Shown here in pieces: positions 1-12,324 of a DNA stretch of 64,000 nt; position 1 is the first letter of the stretch; every line of letters starts with the position of its first letter. The stretch lies in assembly GCA_032622095.1 (NCBI GenBank), contig CP136061.1, positions 169,017,107-169,081,106 on the forward strand, written 5' to 3'. The translations under genes and the position numbers were made by a program. The DNA comes from Siphonodentalium dalli (Eukaryota; Mollusca; Scaphopoda; Gadilida; Siphonodentaliidae). The notes beneath the pieces are model-generated. The model was not told the origin of the DNA and searched no databases. It saw only the letters and a program-made list of their open reading frames with translations.

Positions 1-530
1 ATCGGGCGACAGGCAGTCTATTCGTGTTCGGCACCTTCGAATTATGGTAAAAAAGTTGGTTTGACACTTTTCCGCGGAAATGCTTCTAGAAATGTCTTTT
101 CTGAGAATTACGACTAGACTAGTGTCATGGTCATGATCATAGATATCATACATGTATGGTTTTATGAAGCGGTCTGGTTCATGGACTATACATATCCTAC
201 GTACATAGCCTATATGTATGGACATGGGTCCTGCGAGTATATATGTGCCTGGGTTCCTAACCTAACTATTGTAGGCTAGGGCCATGGCTAGCATATTGGT
301 GGCTGACCCTAGCTATGTTCTTCATATATAGTAGAGTTGGTCCGTGACTTACATTATATAACTAGCTGTCTGGGTCTATGGCTTATATAACTATTATGGC
401 CATGCCTCATATTAAATATAAGCAACAACTTTTCAACTCTCACTTTGAATTCCCGATATCTAAACTGATGGACCACAACGGATAAGTGTACCCATATTCT
501 GGTTAGACTCACACTAACAACATTTATAAT
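1..530. other. AT-rich non-coding stretch
   Basis: No gene, RNA or clear element is visible. Short phrases built from tatgg, catggg and tatat recur irregularly between about 150 and 420, which may be a very decayed tandem repeat. Confidence 0.4.
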
Positions 531-1090
531 TGTTTTCACCATAAAAACGTTAATACTACCATAATATCAGTCATATGTGCATGTTTGTATTTCGGGTGTG
601 ACCCTGGCAACAGTTACCACTCATATAAGTAAGAATGATATGGTATTTTTTTCAGCCATTGTTTTCACCATAAAAACGTTAATACTACCATAATATCAGT
701 CATATGTGCATGTTTGTATTTCGGGTATGACCCTGGCAACAGTTACCACTCATATAAGTAAGAATTATATGGTATTTTTTTCAGCCATCTCAACACTAAC
801 AACAACTATTCTAATTGCTTTCAACACAAAAGTGCTATTAGGTGTAGTTTAGTTTGTTAAAGCTACCATAATATCAGTCATATGTGCATTTTTAGATTGT
901 GTGTGCGTCCCTAGCAACCGCCACCTCTTGTAAGTAAGTAATATGGCAATTTGTCAGTCAGGTCAAAACTGACAACAAATATGTTCACCATAAACATGCT
1001 ACACGACGTAGTTTAGTTTGTTAGAACACGTATAATATCAGTCATATGCATTAATCCGATGCCGGGTAGTTGCCTAGCAACCGTTGCTAA
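531..1090. repeat. Degenerate tandem repeat, about four units
   Basis: The first two units are nearly identical and 129 bp apart; both start tgttttcacc and run through ataatatcagtcatatgtgc. Two further units, with the same ataatatcagtcatatg core near 870 and 1035, are longer and more diverged. Each unit ends in a ctagcaac or ctggcaac motif. No coding frame is conserved between units. Confidence 0.75.
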
Positions 1091-1690
1091 GAAGAGCCTG
1101 TTGCAAATGACGCCACATGTGAAAATGAGCAGTAGCGTATAAGGAACATATGTGCCAAGTTTCATGCTTTTAATTTGTGGGTGTTGTGTATGCATAGTCA
1201 AGGAATTGTATAGCCAGGTGCTGGGCAAGGCTCATAATTGTGCTGAATTTATTAGACCAGAAGTACTGGTACAGTTTTATACAACTGTTAGTTAATAGTT
1301 TGGATTGAAATTGCTATATCAGGTGTAAAGAGATATCATTTGGCAACAGTTGCAATGCTTGGAAAATTCCAACCCAAGATGCCAGGGGTTGGGAAAAAAT
1401 TTGATTTCTTTGAATTGTGGGGATCTGGGTCTGACTGGATCTACTATTGGGGGGGGGTGCAATTTCTATGTTGAGTACGTTCTTGCCCCTGAACTTAAAT
1501 TGAGAGTTTAATGTATTGTTAGGAGTGCTTGGTCAGGAATGTGCCCAGATGTTTAAAATTGGGAGAAGTGACTTCTCCCAGTTTGGTTATCAGGGAGAAC
1601 TACATGTACATGTAACTATGGATGAAGTTCAATTTACACACAACAACACCATTCAATGATCCAGTAAGTATCAGGCAACATGGGTCCTAC
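1091..1690. other. Non-coding stretch
   Basis: No gene or repeat is recognised. It holds a run of nine G residues near 1450 and a short gagaagtgacttctcc palindrome near 1562. Confidence 0.4.
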
Positions 1691-1691
1691 T

Positions 1692-1768
1692 ATACGCAGC
1701 AAGTCCCTGGATATGCAGCAAGTCCCCAGTAAACGCAGCAAGTCCCTGGTAAATGCAGCAAGTCCCTC
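1692..1768. repeat. Short minisatellite, ~20-bp unit, four copies
   Basis: The core gcagcaagtccc recurs four times at roughly 19-20 bp spacing, with small changes in the linker (tggatat, cagtaaac, tggtaaat). It lies just upstream of DIRS-A. Confidence 0.85.
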
Positions 1769-1871
1769 TAATTTAGGGTGGATTAGTGGAGTTGTTGATG
1801 AGTTTAATTAGTGTTTTATTATCCATTTGATTTATGATCTGTGGCAGTTTATTAGAATTGATTGGAAATTT

Positions 1872-2072
1872 TATTTCAAAAATTAGCTACTCACCTGACA
1901 TAATTCATACTGAATTAAGATTAATTCATACTGAATTAAGATTTATCTTATTTAAACCTCGTGAACCGCCACTCAAAAACCGGAAACGTGAAACATTTCG
2001 TTTCGTTTGTTCCGTTTCCCAGTTAAAGTTTTTAGTTATTCCGAGCATGCGCATACCTGTATACTCAGTTTG
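1872..2072 (+). repeat. DIRS-A left inverted terminal repeat
   Basis: It pairs with 6813-7022. Shared landmarks are tcacctgacataattcat at the outer end and gcatacctgtatactcag at the inner end. The phrase aattcatactgaattaagat is duplicated in the left copy only. Confidence 0.85.
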
Positions 2073-2126
2073 ATTTCTTGGCGCTCACAATCAGACGTGC
2101 TGAAAATTTGTGCTGCTCTTACAAAT

Positions 2127-2342
2127 ATGTCAGAATCTGAGGCGTCTGTTTTTCTCTGACAGAGTCTACTGTAAATCTCCAGTGGATAATCTGCGTAAGC
2201 ATAAGACCAAACGATGGTTGCGCTACGATTTCTGGAGGAAAAGATTGCCTCGCAAGAACGGAAAATGGCAGAACTTCGCAAGGAAACTGGCGGAAAGTCA
2301 GACATTATTGTCGGTCTAGGTCAAAGTGTTCAAACCAGGTGA
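2127..2342 (+). pseudogene. DIRS-A Gag-like N-terminal remnant
   Basis: An ATG at 2127 opens MSESEASVFL and stops at once. The same frame reopens from about 2229 with a charged, probably coiled-coil peptide containing EEKIASQERKMAELRKETGG, and ends near 2342. Position just inside the left terminal repeat and an acidic Ser/Glu start match the Gag of DIRS-B, which begins MADVGSNSSDED. Assignment rests on position and composition only. Confidence 0.4.
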
Positions 2343-2352
2343 TCGTGTAGAT

Positions 2353-2545
2353 CGACCATAAACACTCATGTCTAGGGGATCTTCAGGATCGCCTGTAAGA
2401 CACAAGTCTAATGCTCAGGAGCCGAAGAGGCTGTCCGAAAAGCAAGACATAAACACTCAAGTCGAGGGGATCTTCAGGATCGCCCGTAAGACAACACAAG
2501 TCTAATGCTCAGGAGCCGAAGAGGCTGTCCGAAAAGCAAGACTAC
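2353..2545. repeat. Tandem duplication, ~95-bp unit
   Basis: Two head-to-tail copies share cataaacactca, ggggatcttcaggatcgcc and gaggctgtccgaaaagcaag. They differ by a few substitutions and a 3-bp indel. The duplication sits inside the Gag region of DIRS-A. Confidence 0.85.
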
Positions 2546-2549
2546 CGAT

Positions 2550-5500
2550 ACGAACGTGCAAAAGTAGCACAGTAATAATGAAGGAATATCACATTATCTA
2601 TGTGAACAGTGTAAGTATAGTTCAGACAACGATGTGTTGTCGGTGTCGGGTCATGCGGACAAGTTTTGATGACACAACTGTTATGCCAGACAGAGTTTGA
2701 CATGCACTCAGTATACCACAACCATGGGCTTATAGTGGACCTTTGGGTAAAGATGTTTTACCTTTAACACTAGCCTGTCAGTGGACTGACCTTAAATGAA
2801 ACATGCACAGAAAGAAAATAAGTGCTCTAAGCTTCATGGAATAGTTACATGATAGTAAAGAACTCTTCCTGAACAGTAATTTGAGGAGTTACTTTTTGCA
2901 GAGTCTTCAAATGAAATGATATCTTGAAAATATTAGTACCTTCTTTTGATGAATTGGTACAATAGTGTTTGATAAGGACACATAGAAAGTCATTGAAAGA
3001 GACAGATTAGAGATCAGGTCGCTGCACAGACGGGAATGGCTGTGAATGTCTATATACAACAAACATGTGCATGCCTTGTGGAAGGCGTTCAAGCCATCGA
3101 TCTATATTTAATATACGTCGTTGTTCAAGCTAAGGTGGTTGACTTGAATTGACAACAATAAAATCAAAATTGGAGACAATTTTTTTTCCCATGTCAACTA
3201 AAGTGTTGGATCAATTACCGGTAGGCCTTGAAGGGCCATGTATCATTTTATTTGTCAACAAAGACAGAAAATAAAATTTGTATCAGCTAGACAGCAGACC
3301 ACAAGGACTTGGCCGTTCTTATATACCGTTAATGTCGGGGATCAGCTTTCAAGAGCGTTTTTTCTTAGAGGGAACAAAGGTAACAGAAAAGTTGTGAGTG
3401 AACCTTATTCGTCAATCAAAACTTATAAGAGAGATTTGATAGACAAATGTTCTCAATGACCACCCAGAAAAGTTACAAGAACTGTTAACCTGGCCGAAAT
3501 GTGCGAAATAGTTTAGTGATGATCATGAAGTCGGGGTTTTATTATGCTCATTCCCGGGACTTTAAATACACATTCCGATGTGACGAAATCTGATAGAAGT
3601 TTGTAGCCACGTGCAGCATGTAAACAGTTTACTATGTCGCAACACTGGATACATCAAAGCGATTTCACCGCTGTCATTGAATGTGGGTCAATTGTGCACG
3701 TGTCCAAAATTGTTACAGTCAGGTCAAGGACGCCAAAACTGTTTTGTGTATTTGCTGCTGTTTTGCCGTTGAATTCTCAGATACTAATGTATATAATATG
3801 ATAAATAACGGTGGAAACGGAGGTGTTTATTTGTATAATAAATGGAGTAATAATGAGTCCATTTAAAACTCTTTAGAGGTGAAATCGTAAGACGAGTCCA
3901 TTTGTTGTTTATTCAGAATTTGTACTTTCGTTTTTCACACATATCCGGTTATATCACACATTCTTTCCGGGTTTTTGGGAATAAAAGTTAATAATAGTGA
4001 AGAGTAAGACAACTGTGTTCACTATTTTAATTCAATGAATATTAACCTTCTTTTGGAGAGTTCTGTGGCTGAATCTCCGCCGATATTTGCTGTGAATATC
4101 TCCAGGTCTTCCCGACACTTACGTGTACTTTCCAGTCGTGGCTCAAATTCTCCGAAAAATGAGTCAAGATTTCACCCCAATTTCGAGTTACCGTTGTATA
4201 AGGCGTACCAATATTCTGGGCTATATATATATTCAGGTAAGAAAAGATGCGACTTATACACCAACATTTACTGTAGTCATGGATCAATTTAGATTTGTGA
4301 AGATGCTGAATCAAGTCTGTCATAAAGCACTGAAAATTGAAAGGTTTCGCGAGAATAATTACGAGAAACAATTCAGTGATTCTTGTCCAATCTTAAGGTC
4401 TGATGGATGACTGGATTTGTCTAAATCCACCCCAAACAGGCCTATTGCAAGATATGGAGATGTTCGTGGAAACCATTCTAAATCTGGTTTTTTATTGATA
4501 AATGTCAAAAGATCTCATTTGGAGCCATTCAAAATATTAACTTATTTTGGGAACCATGTTTCATTTGGACAAAATGGTTAGTTTGACTCACAGTATATCG
4601 TATAGGAGTACTCCATCAGGCAGTAATGGATCCGTTGAAATGACGGGACACTGCCCGCAGTTATCTACATATGTTAGGCATCATATCATCATACCTTGAG
4701 TTGATTCAGAATGCTTGTCTTGACAGGAGACTCATTCAGATGATATCTATCTCTTGAAAAGATGGCAACCAGTTCGCCATTCATACAAGCTTATGGTCCC
4801 GTGTACACAAGAAGATCTGGCACCCCATCTGGACTGGTGGTAACACATACAAAACATGCAACGGGATCTATTCCTTTTTTTCAGATCGTAAATATGGTTT
4901 TCGATCACAACCGATGCCAGTCTTCAGGAACGGGGGTCCCATTTTGGGGCAAGACAGTGCAGGGTATCAACAGTCTGGAGATGAAAGCAGTATTATGTAC
5001 ATGCAGTATTGGATACATGCATCAAAACATGCAGTATTATATACATGTATTAACAATAAAACACTTCACACAAAGTGCTAATACAAACAAACAATACAAG
5101 GTCCAAATCCTTTTTTGTCAGTTAGCTCAGGAACCTTGGTTCTAAAATCAGCTCACATACATGTACTAGTAGCAGAGTCCAGAACTAGCTTGTAGATTTT
5201 TATTTTGTCTTTGGCCTCAACCAACCATGGATGCGTTTTGCAAATTTTTCACAAGACGAAGAACATAAATTTGTGATAGATGCTCTCTCTTTTTCACGAA
5301 CGAGCTTATAAGTTTATGCTTTTGCACCAATTCCTCGGTTTCCCCAAGTTTTACAACTTGTGAGTCCTTTTCAGTGCGAGTTGATTTTAATAGATCTGCA
5401 TTGGCCAAGACAGTCTGGTTTTCCAATGATTTTAAATCTTCTAGTCAAATCATCCACTTCTTTTACCAGTTGTGGAACAGACATTAACACAATATCAGGG

Positions 5501-5735
5501 GAGGGTACACGTACCTAATCCGGAACCATACCTGATGAACGTGAAGGCTTGGCATCATTCTGTCGACAGATATAATCTTGGCAGCTTGGAACACAAAAAT
5601 ACTATCAGTCTAAATATTTATAGTAAATATTGTGTTCCAAGCGAAACATTTTTCTCATGATGCATCTTTAGCAAATATAGTTAGTTTGTTTTTTGGTCAG
5701 ATATATATTTGCTTTGGGTTTTACAAATACTGTAC
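2550..5735. other. DIRS-A interior without recognisable coding
   Basis: Open frames here are short and overlap on both strands; none matches RT, RNase H or recombinase motifs. A hairpin lies near 5590-5641, with arms sharing cttggaacacaa and ttgtgttccaag. A 69-codon minus-strand frame at 5217-5426 is rich in Lys, Glu and Leu and could come from an unrelated coiled-coil gene, but nothing else supports it. Confidence 0.4.
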
Positions 5736-5739
5736 GTTT

Positions 5740-6480
5740 GCAGGATACAGTTTTCATGCTCTCATCAATTCTGCCACTGGGTTGCGAAAATAGCAGTGGG
5801 ACAACACCCACACATTATTCAAATGTTGAATATATTTAATGCAAGGCCTCCGAAACGAAGGCTGGTACCGGTCCATGCTCGGGATCTTCCAAAAAAAAAA
5901 AAAAAAAAAAATGTTTTGGAAATATTGAAGAATCCTCCATTTGAACCTTAGACTTGGCTAATTTGAAAACTGGTAGCTTACATTGAAGACAATATTTTCT
6001 TGTTCGCCATTACCACTTTCGAAGGTGAAGTCACTGTAGTGATTTAAAAAGTCTACACTTAGGTAGCAATGATATGAGAGTTCAATGGCAGGGCCTTACT
6101 TTTTACATTTTCTAAGTAGCATCATTTCTCATCAAGGTCTTTTAACCTTACTTTGAGAGAGATGTCAGAGTGGATCCGAAAAGTGCTCTTTGATGTTTGT
6201 GGATGGAACAAATAATAACAATAATCGACCCCATACACCAGTCTCATCACAAACTATATCTTCCTAGTTAGTTAAGGTTATAAGAAGGTTTGTTGTTTCC
6301 TTTTCAAGTGACAACAACATTACGGCTCATTTCACACTTTGGATTGAATCTTTGCGAGCACTCTTCATTGGAGCAGGAATGAGAGACTTTCTTGAAAGTG
6401 CTGATTGGGCACTTTATGCATCTATATTTATCAAGTGCTACTTGACAGATGTTGGCACTGAAGTGCTAAGTGTTGGTTAG
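5740..6480 (+). pseudogene. DIRS-A tyrosine recombinase remnant
   Basis: Conceptual fragments line up in order with the recombinase of DIRS-B. VGQHPHIIQMLNIFNARPP (around 5795-5860) matches VGQHPSIIRMLRGVFNQRPP. NPPFEP (near 5935) matches AAPFEP. HTPVSSQTIS (near 6230) matches HQPVSSQSIS. ESADWALYASIFIKCYL (near 6395-6450) matches the C-terminal SAADW...TFIKHYL block that carries the tyrosine nucleophile. Stops and frameshifts separate these blocks, and a run of 21 A residues (5890-5910) interrupts the middle. Tyrosine recombinases integrate the circular DIRS DNA intermediate; this copy cannot make a full enzyme. Confidence 0.85.
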
Positions 6481-6642
6481 ATTCCCCAGCAAGTTTGCTG
6501 TGAAGGAAAATTGTGTTTTGGTTATCACATGTATATAATGTTCAGTATATGTTATGATGTAAATCATGAAAGAACATTTCATGGAAGAACCATGGGACAA
6601 AAGTATCAGACCAGAGCTACGCAGAGCAGCTATGAAATCAGC

Positions 6643-6752
6643 ATAATTCTGTATGAATTATGTCAGGTGAGTAGCTAATATTTTAAATAAAATTAGCAGA
6701 TTTGGACACAAGTCCAAATTTTATGAATAAATTATACTCACCTGACATAATT
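6643..6752. repeat. DIRS-A internal complementary region
   Basis: Read in reverse complement, this segment equals the right outer end of the element (through ggacttgtgtccaaat) joined directly to the left outer end (attagctactcacctgac). DIRS elements use such a region as the template for circularisation during replication. Confidence 0.85.
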
Positions 6753-6812
6753 CATTCCCGCTCTCCTCCCATCAGATACAGTTGTCCCATGGCTGATTGT
6801 GGCGCCATGGGA

Positions 6813-7022
6813 TCAAACTGAGTATACAGGTATGCGCAATGCGCATGCTCGGAATAACTAAAAACTTTACCTGGGAAACGGAACAAACGAAACGAAATGT
6901 TTCATGTTTCCGGTTTTTGAGTGGCAGTTCGCGAGGTTAAGATAAATCTTAATTCAGTATGAATTATGTCAGGTGAGTATAATTTATTCATAAAATTTGG
7001 ACTTGTGTCCAAATCTGCTAAT
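6813..7022 (-). repeat. DIRS-A right inverted terminal repeat
   Basis: It is the inverted partner of 1872-2072, starting tcaaactgagtatacagg. It extends beyond the shared part by the ~45-bp outer segment that is also present in the internal complementary region. Confidence 0.85.
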
Positions 7023-7847
7023 CTTTATCCCTTTATAATTATTTAAGATGTGTATTTGTAGATTTTTATATATAAAATAAAATAGTTTTTCTAAGTTTTA
7101 TTAAGTTGCTATTTCTTTTATTCTACTCACTATTTAATATAATTTAATTAATATGATTTATATATTGATATTGTCATTATTTTGAGCCCATTTATTACAA
7201 AACTATTAATAGTGAATAAGAACTACCATGTTAATCTATAAAATTGTAAATATAGTAATATACTTTAAAGTGTAGGTCGCGACTATTTCGGTTATATGCG
7301 CGCATTTATGTAATTCAACTCCAAATAGTGACCCACTGCAGAGTAAAAGTCGCTTCTGCAAAACGCCGGCTTTGTTTTGATACAGCGCGTCATCAAAGAC
7401 GACGTCACGGAAAAATATTTTTGAATCGGCGAAATTATGAAAAGCTACGTTCCGTACTTGTGACGTCACAAGTTGAAGACTGCATTGTTTGTGTAACATT
7501 GACATTGTGATTTCGGATTTGCGATAGACTTTCTACCGTACATATCGACAATTCATCATCGGAGTTTGAACTGTCGATTGTTGATCAAATGTCACAGAAC
7601 CACCAAATGCCGGCAACAATGTAACATTCTAGAAATAATTTGGACGGTGCAGAGAGATTGTATAGCACTACTCTCGATCGGGATCCAAATAATAGCATTG
7701 GTGGATAAAGTACAGGGGGGGGTCCATATAATTCAGAGAAATAAATTGATACCATAACTAATTGATACCTTAACCACTGTAGAATATTGCCTATTGGGTA
7801 CGGTACTTTTTCGTGATTTAGTCCACATTTGTTGGCCATGCATTATA
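7023..7847. other. Non-coding stretch with CRE-like palindrome
   Basis: The first 250 bp are strongly AT-rich. No gene is recognised. The only notable site is the palindrome at 7457-7472. Confidence 0.45.
7457..7472. promoter_or_regulatory. Full CRE-like site in a 16-bp palindrome
   Basis: The perfect palindrome cttgtgacgtcacaag contains the consensus cAMP response element TGACGTCA. A half-site, gacgtcac, lies about 60 bp upstream near 7400. CREs bind CREB/ATF bZIP factors. No gene start is visible nearby, so function is unproven. Confidence 0.35.
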
Positions 7848-7855
7848 CATAATAG

Positions 7856-8861
7856 GGGTACAGGACGTTTCGTACCTTGGTCGTTTCGTACCATCTGGTC
7901 GTTTCGTACCATATTGTTTGGTCGTTTCGTACCGCATTCTTTGGTCGTTTCGTACCATGTAGAAAATCAATTGGTCGTTTCGTACCGTGTGTTGGAAATG
8001 TGGAAAACACGGTATTTTATATATATATTTATATTTATGTATGTATAATTATTCATGTTTTGGAATGCGGCGAAAGATATTATGAGATTTGCTTGCATCG
8101 AATGTGAATAACAATCACGCTGACAATAGTATTCATCTGATTGACTGCGGGAAAGATCTTATGAGATGTTTTTACAACAAGTGTTAATACTAATCACGCT
8201 GTATAAACAAGAGGTGAGCTCTTACTGATTACCACTAATTACCACCTGGCTTCTTGATCACACCTTTTCGTGAGTTGTTTTTGTTGGAATCCTATAAGTA
8301 ACATGAGATCCCCCATCATTTCATCATTCATCTCACAATCATGTCTGACGACAGACATGACAGTAAAGTTGGTTGGTGAAAACAAAAATAAAAGGTACCA
8401 AAGACTCCAGTATCGGGAGAACCAGGTGCAACTATTCTGCTTGTGGAGTAACTACGAAAACGGCAGCATCTCCACCAGTGGTCTGTTGAAGGCATGTTCA
8501 AAACTGTTTGCGCCAACAGTTGCTGTCCTTGCTGTCGAGCCTGCTGATTGTTAATCAAATAACAAATATCATGTCCCATATTATTGTGTAAAATAATGTT
8601 GTTAATGTTAATATGTTATTGTTATTTTAAAATAAAGTATGAAATTAATACTGTTTTTCCCCATTCCCAACATGGAACAACACACGGTACGAAACGACCA
8701 ATTGATTTTCTACATGGTACGAAACGACCAATTGATTTTCTACATGGTACGAAACGACCAAACAATGCGGTACGAAACGACCAAAAAATATGGTACGAAA
8801 CGACCAGATGGTACGAAACGTCCAGGTACGAAACGACCATGGTACGAAACGTCTAGAAGCC
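7856..8861. mobile_element. Non-autonomous DNA transposon with iterated 14-bp ends
   Basis: The 1006-bp element is flanked by an exact 8-bp duplication, cataatag (7848-7855 and 8862-8869). Its 21-bp termini are inverted, with five mismatches, and both start GG. Each end is built from repeated copies of ggtcgtttcgtacc: about six at the left (7864-7996), and about eight in reverse complement at the right (8687-8850), spaced irregularly. The interior contains a diverged ~80-bp duplication (8062-8200) and a 94-codon frame (8270-8554) with no recognisable domain. An 8-bp duplication fits hAT or Merlin; GG termini favour Merlin. No transposase is present. Confidence 0.8.
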
Positions 8862-8869
8862 CATAATAG

Positions 8870-10737
8870 CCCTATATAGTATAAGTATACAATTTCTGAA
8901 CATTATTTTTACTGTTTGTAGGGCTTTCTGAACAATCACCCTCCCTCTGTTATACATGATGTTGGCATGATGCCATATCAGAGAGAAGTCACTTCTCTCT
9001 GGGATACATGTAGAAGAGAAGGAAGAAGTGGCACATTTTAGGAGAAGATATCTCCCCAGTCACCCTCCAGACTGACCCCTGTACATGATACTGGTACATA
9101 CATGTATACCATATTATAGACCATTTTTATTGTTAATTTGGAAGGGGTGTAAACCCGGGTGTTGTTAGGGGGTGCAACCAATTATAGTTTTTGTGATTCA
9201 TGATGCACATTGAAATTTTAGGCAATTTCATTTGATACTTGTAGACCTAGTATTGATATTCTCAGTAAGTAATGTTGTTGTGTCAACTTGGGGTGGGGAA
9301 TCATGGATATTTTTGGGGGGGGGGGGGGGTGAGGGTGGCTCCAAGTGTTCCTCCCAATTCTCTGATGTAGCCTTTAGAAGTTAAGTTTTGAGTGAAAACT
9401 TGCCAACTATTTATGAAAAAATGCATGTATATATTGACTGCAGACAGTGCAGAATATGTCTGCTACATTGATTAGTATTATGACATTGTTGCTGGGGCTC
9501 GTGCTTTTTATCGCTATGGTGCACCATCCAGGCTTGCTGTCTGTATTCTTCCTTGGATGTTATAATGGAAGAGAGATAACTCTTTATTCTGGAATATAGA
9601 AATGACGAAGTAACTCGCAATCTGGGACGATATTAGATTATTAGTTCACCAGGTCGTGAAATTTCAACTAAGAAGGCATTAGTTTTCGTTGTAAACGTAC
9701 ATACAATACCAGGTTCTTGATACGTTTAGTGTTAAATTATGAATTTCGAGTGGTGATTATGTCCACGAAACAGTTCCACTAAAGAGGCCATCAATTTCAT
9801 GTCTGGTGACGCTACCAAACTTGTCACACCATGTACCTTTATTTTACAGTATGCGCAACTTGAGCGAGATCTCGCAAAAGATCGCGAACTCTTTTGTTTC
9901 GTTTAAAAGCGGGCGTGATTGTGCGAGACTGCGGTTTCTAATGGCAATTACATAAACAAGATGGCGATATCCACGACAATTGTCTTAACCGCAAATATTA
10001 ATGAAATAAAATAAAACCAAACATTTGTACGTGGGTTTAATATTATCAGATGATTACATGAGTGTGATATGCCAAACAATTTATCCTTTTTCGTCTTTTA
10101 TTTTAATAGCAATTATTGTACTGTTAATCCTGTGTGCAATTAATTACGATTTCCGTCTTAGTAACATTACTATTAGCATTATTGTCAAGGCTGTCAAGAT
10201 ATAACTTATATTACGTATTTAAAATCATTTCAACAAAAGGCCGCCATTCCACAACAGACGCTTTGTTTGTTTTGCGGATGGTGGTGATGTAATTAATGAC
10301 CTATTATGACTAATTGCTTTCCCCCACATACTTACATAGGCCCCTACTGTGTGGATAGGTGTTACATGATCATCATCTAATATTGGTGATTTGAATAAAC
10401 ATCTCCACATTTCTAATAGCTTTAAACATCCATAATTACACCTACTTATAATCAACCCATTCAATTATATTGTAGTGACTATTTGTCAACAGTCAATAAT
10501 TCCAGCATGGCAGTAGAATTGTGTTAACATTGTTTTATGGTACATTTGAGATAGAGACCGTAATTCTGGTCTAGTCTAATTTGGGCATTATAATAATCCC
10601 ATATTAGAAAAAGTGACAATGATAAAATTTGCAATGAAAACAAAAGCTAGGCGCCTATTCAAAATCTCGAACACCATATAAGTGTTCTGATCCCATATTT
10701 GTAAGTAAGTATATGAAAGGGTTAAAGTGAAGAAAAG
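8870..10737. other. Non-coding stretch
   Basis: No gene or element is recognised on either strand. It contains a palindrome gagagaagtcacttctctc near 8980, a poly-G run (about 9316-9329), and a gcgagatctcgc palindrome near 9863. Confidence 0.4.
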
Positions 10738-11288
10738 ATCAAGACATTGTTTTATTGTGAATAGGCTCCCATCAGCTGTGTTTTTGAGATGGGACATTTA
10801 TATAGAAAGTCATAAAATATTTAAAAACAACGAATCCTGAATTAACATCACACTGAGTATCATACAGGTATTACTGAGGCGGCGTTGAATTTGTTTTCCA
10901 TGCATGATTCTTGTTCATGGTAATCTTCTTACGTGTTTTAAGTTATGGCATCTGGAAAGATATAAACATACATTACAGCAATATGATAAATGACATAATC
11001 ATCAACTTTTTTTACATTCTAAAATGAGATAAGAACTCTTTAATAATTTAATTTAAATGTAGTACATGTAAATGTATTAGACATACATTTAATCAAACAA
11101 GGAATGCTCTTTATTTGTTACACATCACATTCCATATGGTGTCACATGTCAAAATAACATATGATTTCAATGATGATAACTAACTTGGCATAATATTAGA
11201 ACTTTCTAGGACGAAAGAGAATTGATGTTGCTAACTTGCTAGTCCAACAATGCACGTTATGATATCATGACAATAATTTGATGGGATG
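10738..11288 (+). repeat. Outer copy of the palindrome spacer (F)
   Basis: This ~550-bp segment is the reverse complement, at about 93-95% by eye, of 36087-36632, the spacer between the palindrome arms. Homology ends at gatgggatg (11288), one base before the left arm begins. No protein or transposon ends are recognised. In the spacer copy, read on the plus strand, a tttccag acceptor-like site precedes an ATG opening a 26-codon frame (36421 onward); here that frame has a stop at codon 3. Confidence 0.8.
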
Positions 11289-11711
11289 ATCAGTAATTAT
11301 CCAGGTGGGGATGTGGAGTCGAGATTGCTTTGTTGGCTCAATCTCTGCGCTCCACACGGGACGGGGAATACTTGAAACGGGTATCCGCAAATGACCTTCG
11401 GCGATATTTCTGGCATCAGCAGCAACGTGAAATTTGTTATGTATGGTCAATTCAGGACGTGACATTGACCTTCAAACGGGTACCCGCAAATGATATTTTG
11501 GGCATCAGCATGCTGTCGGCGTGCCTGTACGGGGGTTACCTTGAAAAACAAAAAATAATGGATCGACCAAATCCATGGGTCCAATCTCGCCAGTGGCGGC
11601 CTAATCTGCAAATCGAGTCCAATTTTGCATGCGCCCGTGTCCTTGCTCATATACGCTCATATGTCATGTTTCTGACAAATGCCACCAGTGGCGGGCTAAT
11701 CTGCTAGTATT

Positions 11712-11910
11712 TTATATATGAGTCAATATCTCAGACGAGTTCGAAAACCGGGTTTGTCCGAATTTTTTTCCAGAGTTTAATATGGGTCTTAGTTTGTCTA
11801 TTTTAATAACAATTTTATCACCGTTGTGATAACTCAATGAAATATTAACAGATTCAATTGATATTTGGTATATAGGTCTATTGCAATAATATACCACCGT
11901 CCGACTTTTT
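11712..11910. repeat. Diverged unit of the 60.4-kb tandem family (left copy)
   Basis: It contains gttcgaaaaccgggtttgtccg, aagaccc-type text in reverse and a tatcacc/gttgtgataact segment, matching the ~160-bp units at 60370-60955 and the mirror copy at 58900-59110. Confidence 0.6.
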
Positions 11911-11974
11911 TCCCCGGAGTTGTGCACCTTATTGGCAGAAGTTTGGTTCGACTGCCAAAAAACTCGAAACCTTG

Positions 11975-12300
11975 TTTGAATACACATTATGACTGTGCTC
12001 ACTTCGATTACAAGGTCTGTTATTTTGCTTTGCATGGAGAGGCTTTTTCACATTGTGCATTTTACCGTGCTGGTAGTGGTGAAATACTTCACATGTGTTG
12101 TCATATTGGCAATATATTCTCTTCGCTTGTCAAGGTTACATATTGCATACATGCACACATCAAGTTGTTTCGACCACGCCTGCAGTGGTCACTTAAATCA
12201 CTGACATGGGCAGCGAGCTTGATGGGTTGTGGTTGTCAGAGTGTGCTCATGACTTTGTCTGTAGAAGTAATTGAGTTTTCATAAAGCTTCGCCTGCAGAG
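11975..12300 (+). repeat. ~300-bp dispersed repeat, copy 1
   Basis: It shares ttcacattgtgcattttac, gaaatacttcac and acacatcaagttgtttcg with a second copy at 26285-26560. Mirror copies lie at 58560-58850 and 42980-43270. No coding function is seen. Confidence 0.7.
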
Positions 12301-12324
12301 GTTTTTAGCTCACCTGAGACGAAG

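Larger units (their letters stand above)
1872..7022 (+). mobile_element. DIRS-A: decayed DIRS-type retrotransposon
   Basis: The element is bounded by ~200-bp inverted terminal repeats (1872-2072 and 6813-7022). An internal complementary region (6643-6752) is the reverse complement of the two outer ends joined together, which is the signature of DIRS elements. A degraded tyrosine recombinase lies in the 3' third and a short Gag-like remnant near the 5' end. No reverse transcriptase could be recognised between about 2550 and 5700; that part is decayed, replaced or interrupted. A TTT lies at the left junction and CTT at the right. Closely related architecture is seen in DIRS-B and DIRS-C in this window. 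Confidence 0.85.

Noticed and set aside
4762-5145. 127-codon frame as a host gene
   Set aside because: No domain, low complexity in the second half, and it lies within DIRS-A; likely chance.
5709-5951. 80-codon host gene with a Lys-rich tail
   Set aside because: The Lys run is a poly-A tract, and the flanking text matches the DIRS-B recombinase; it is a DIRS-A remnant.
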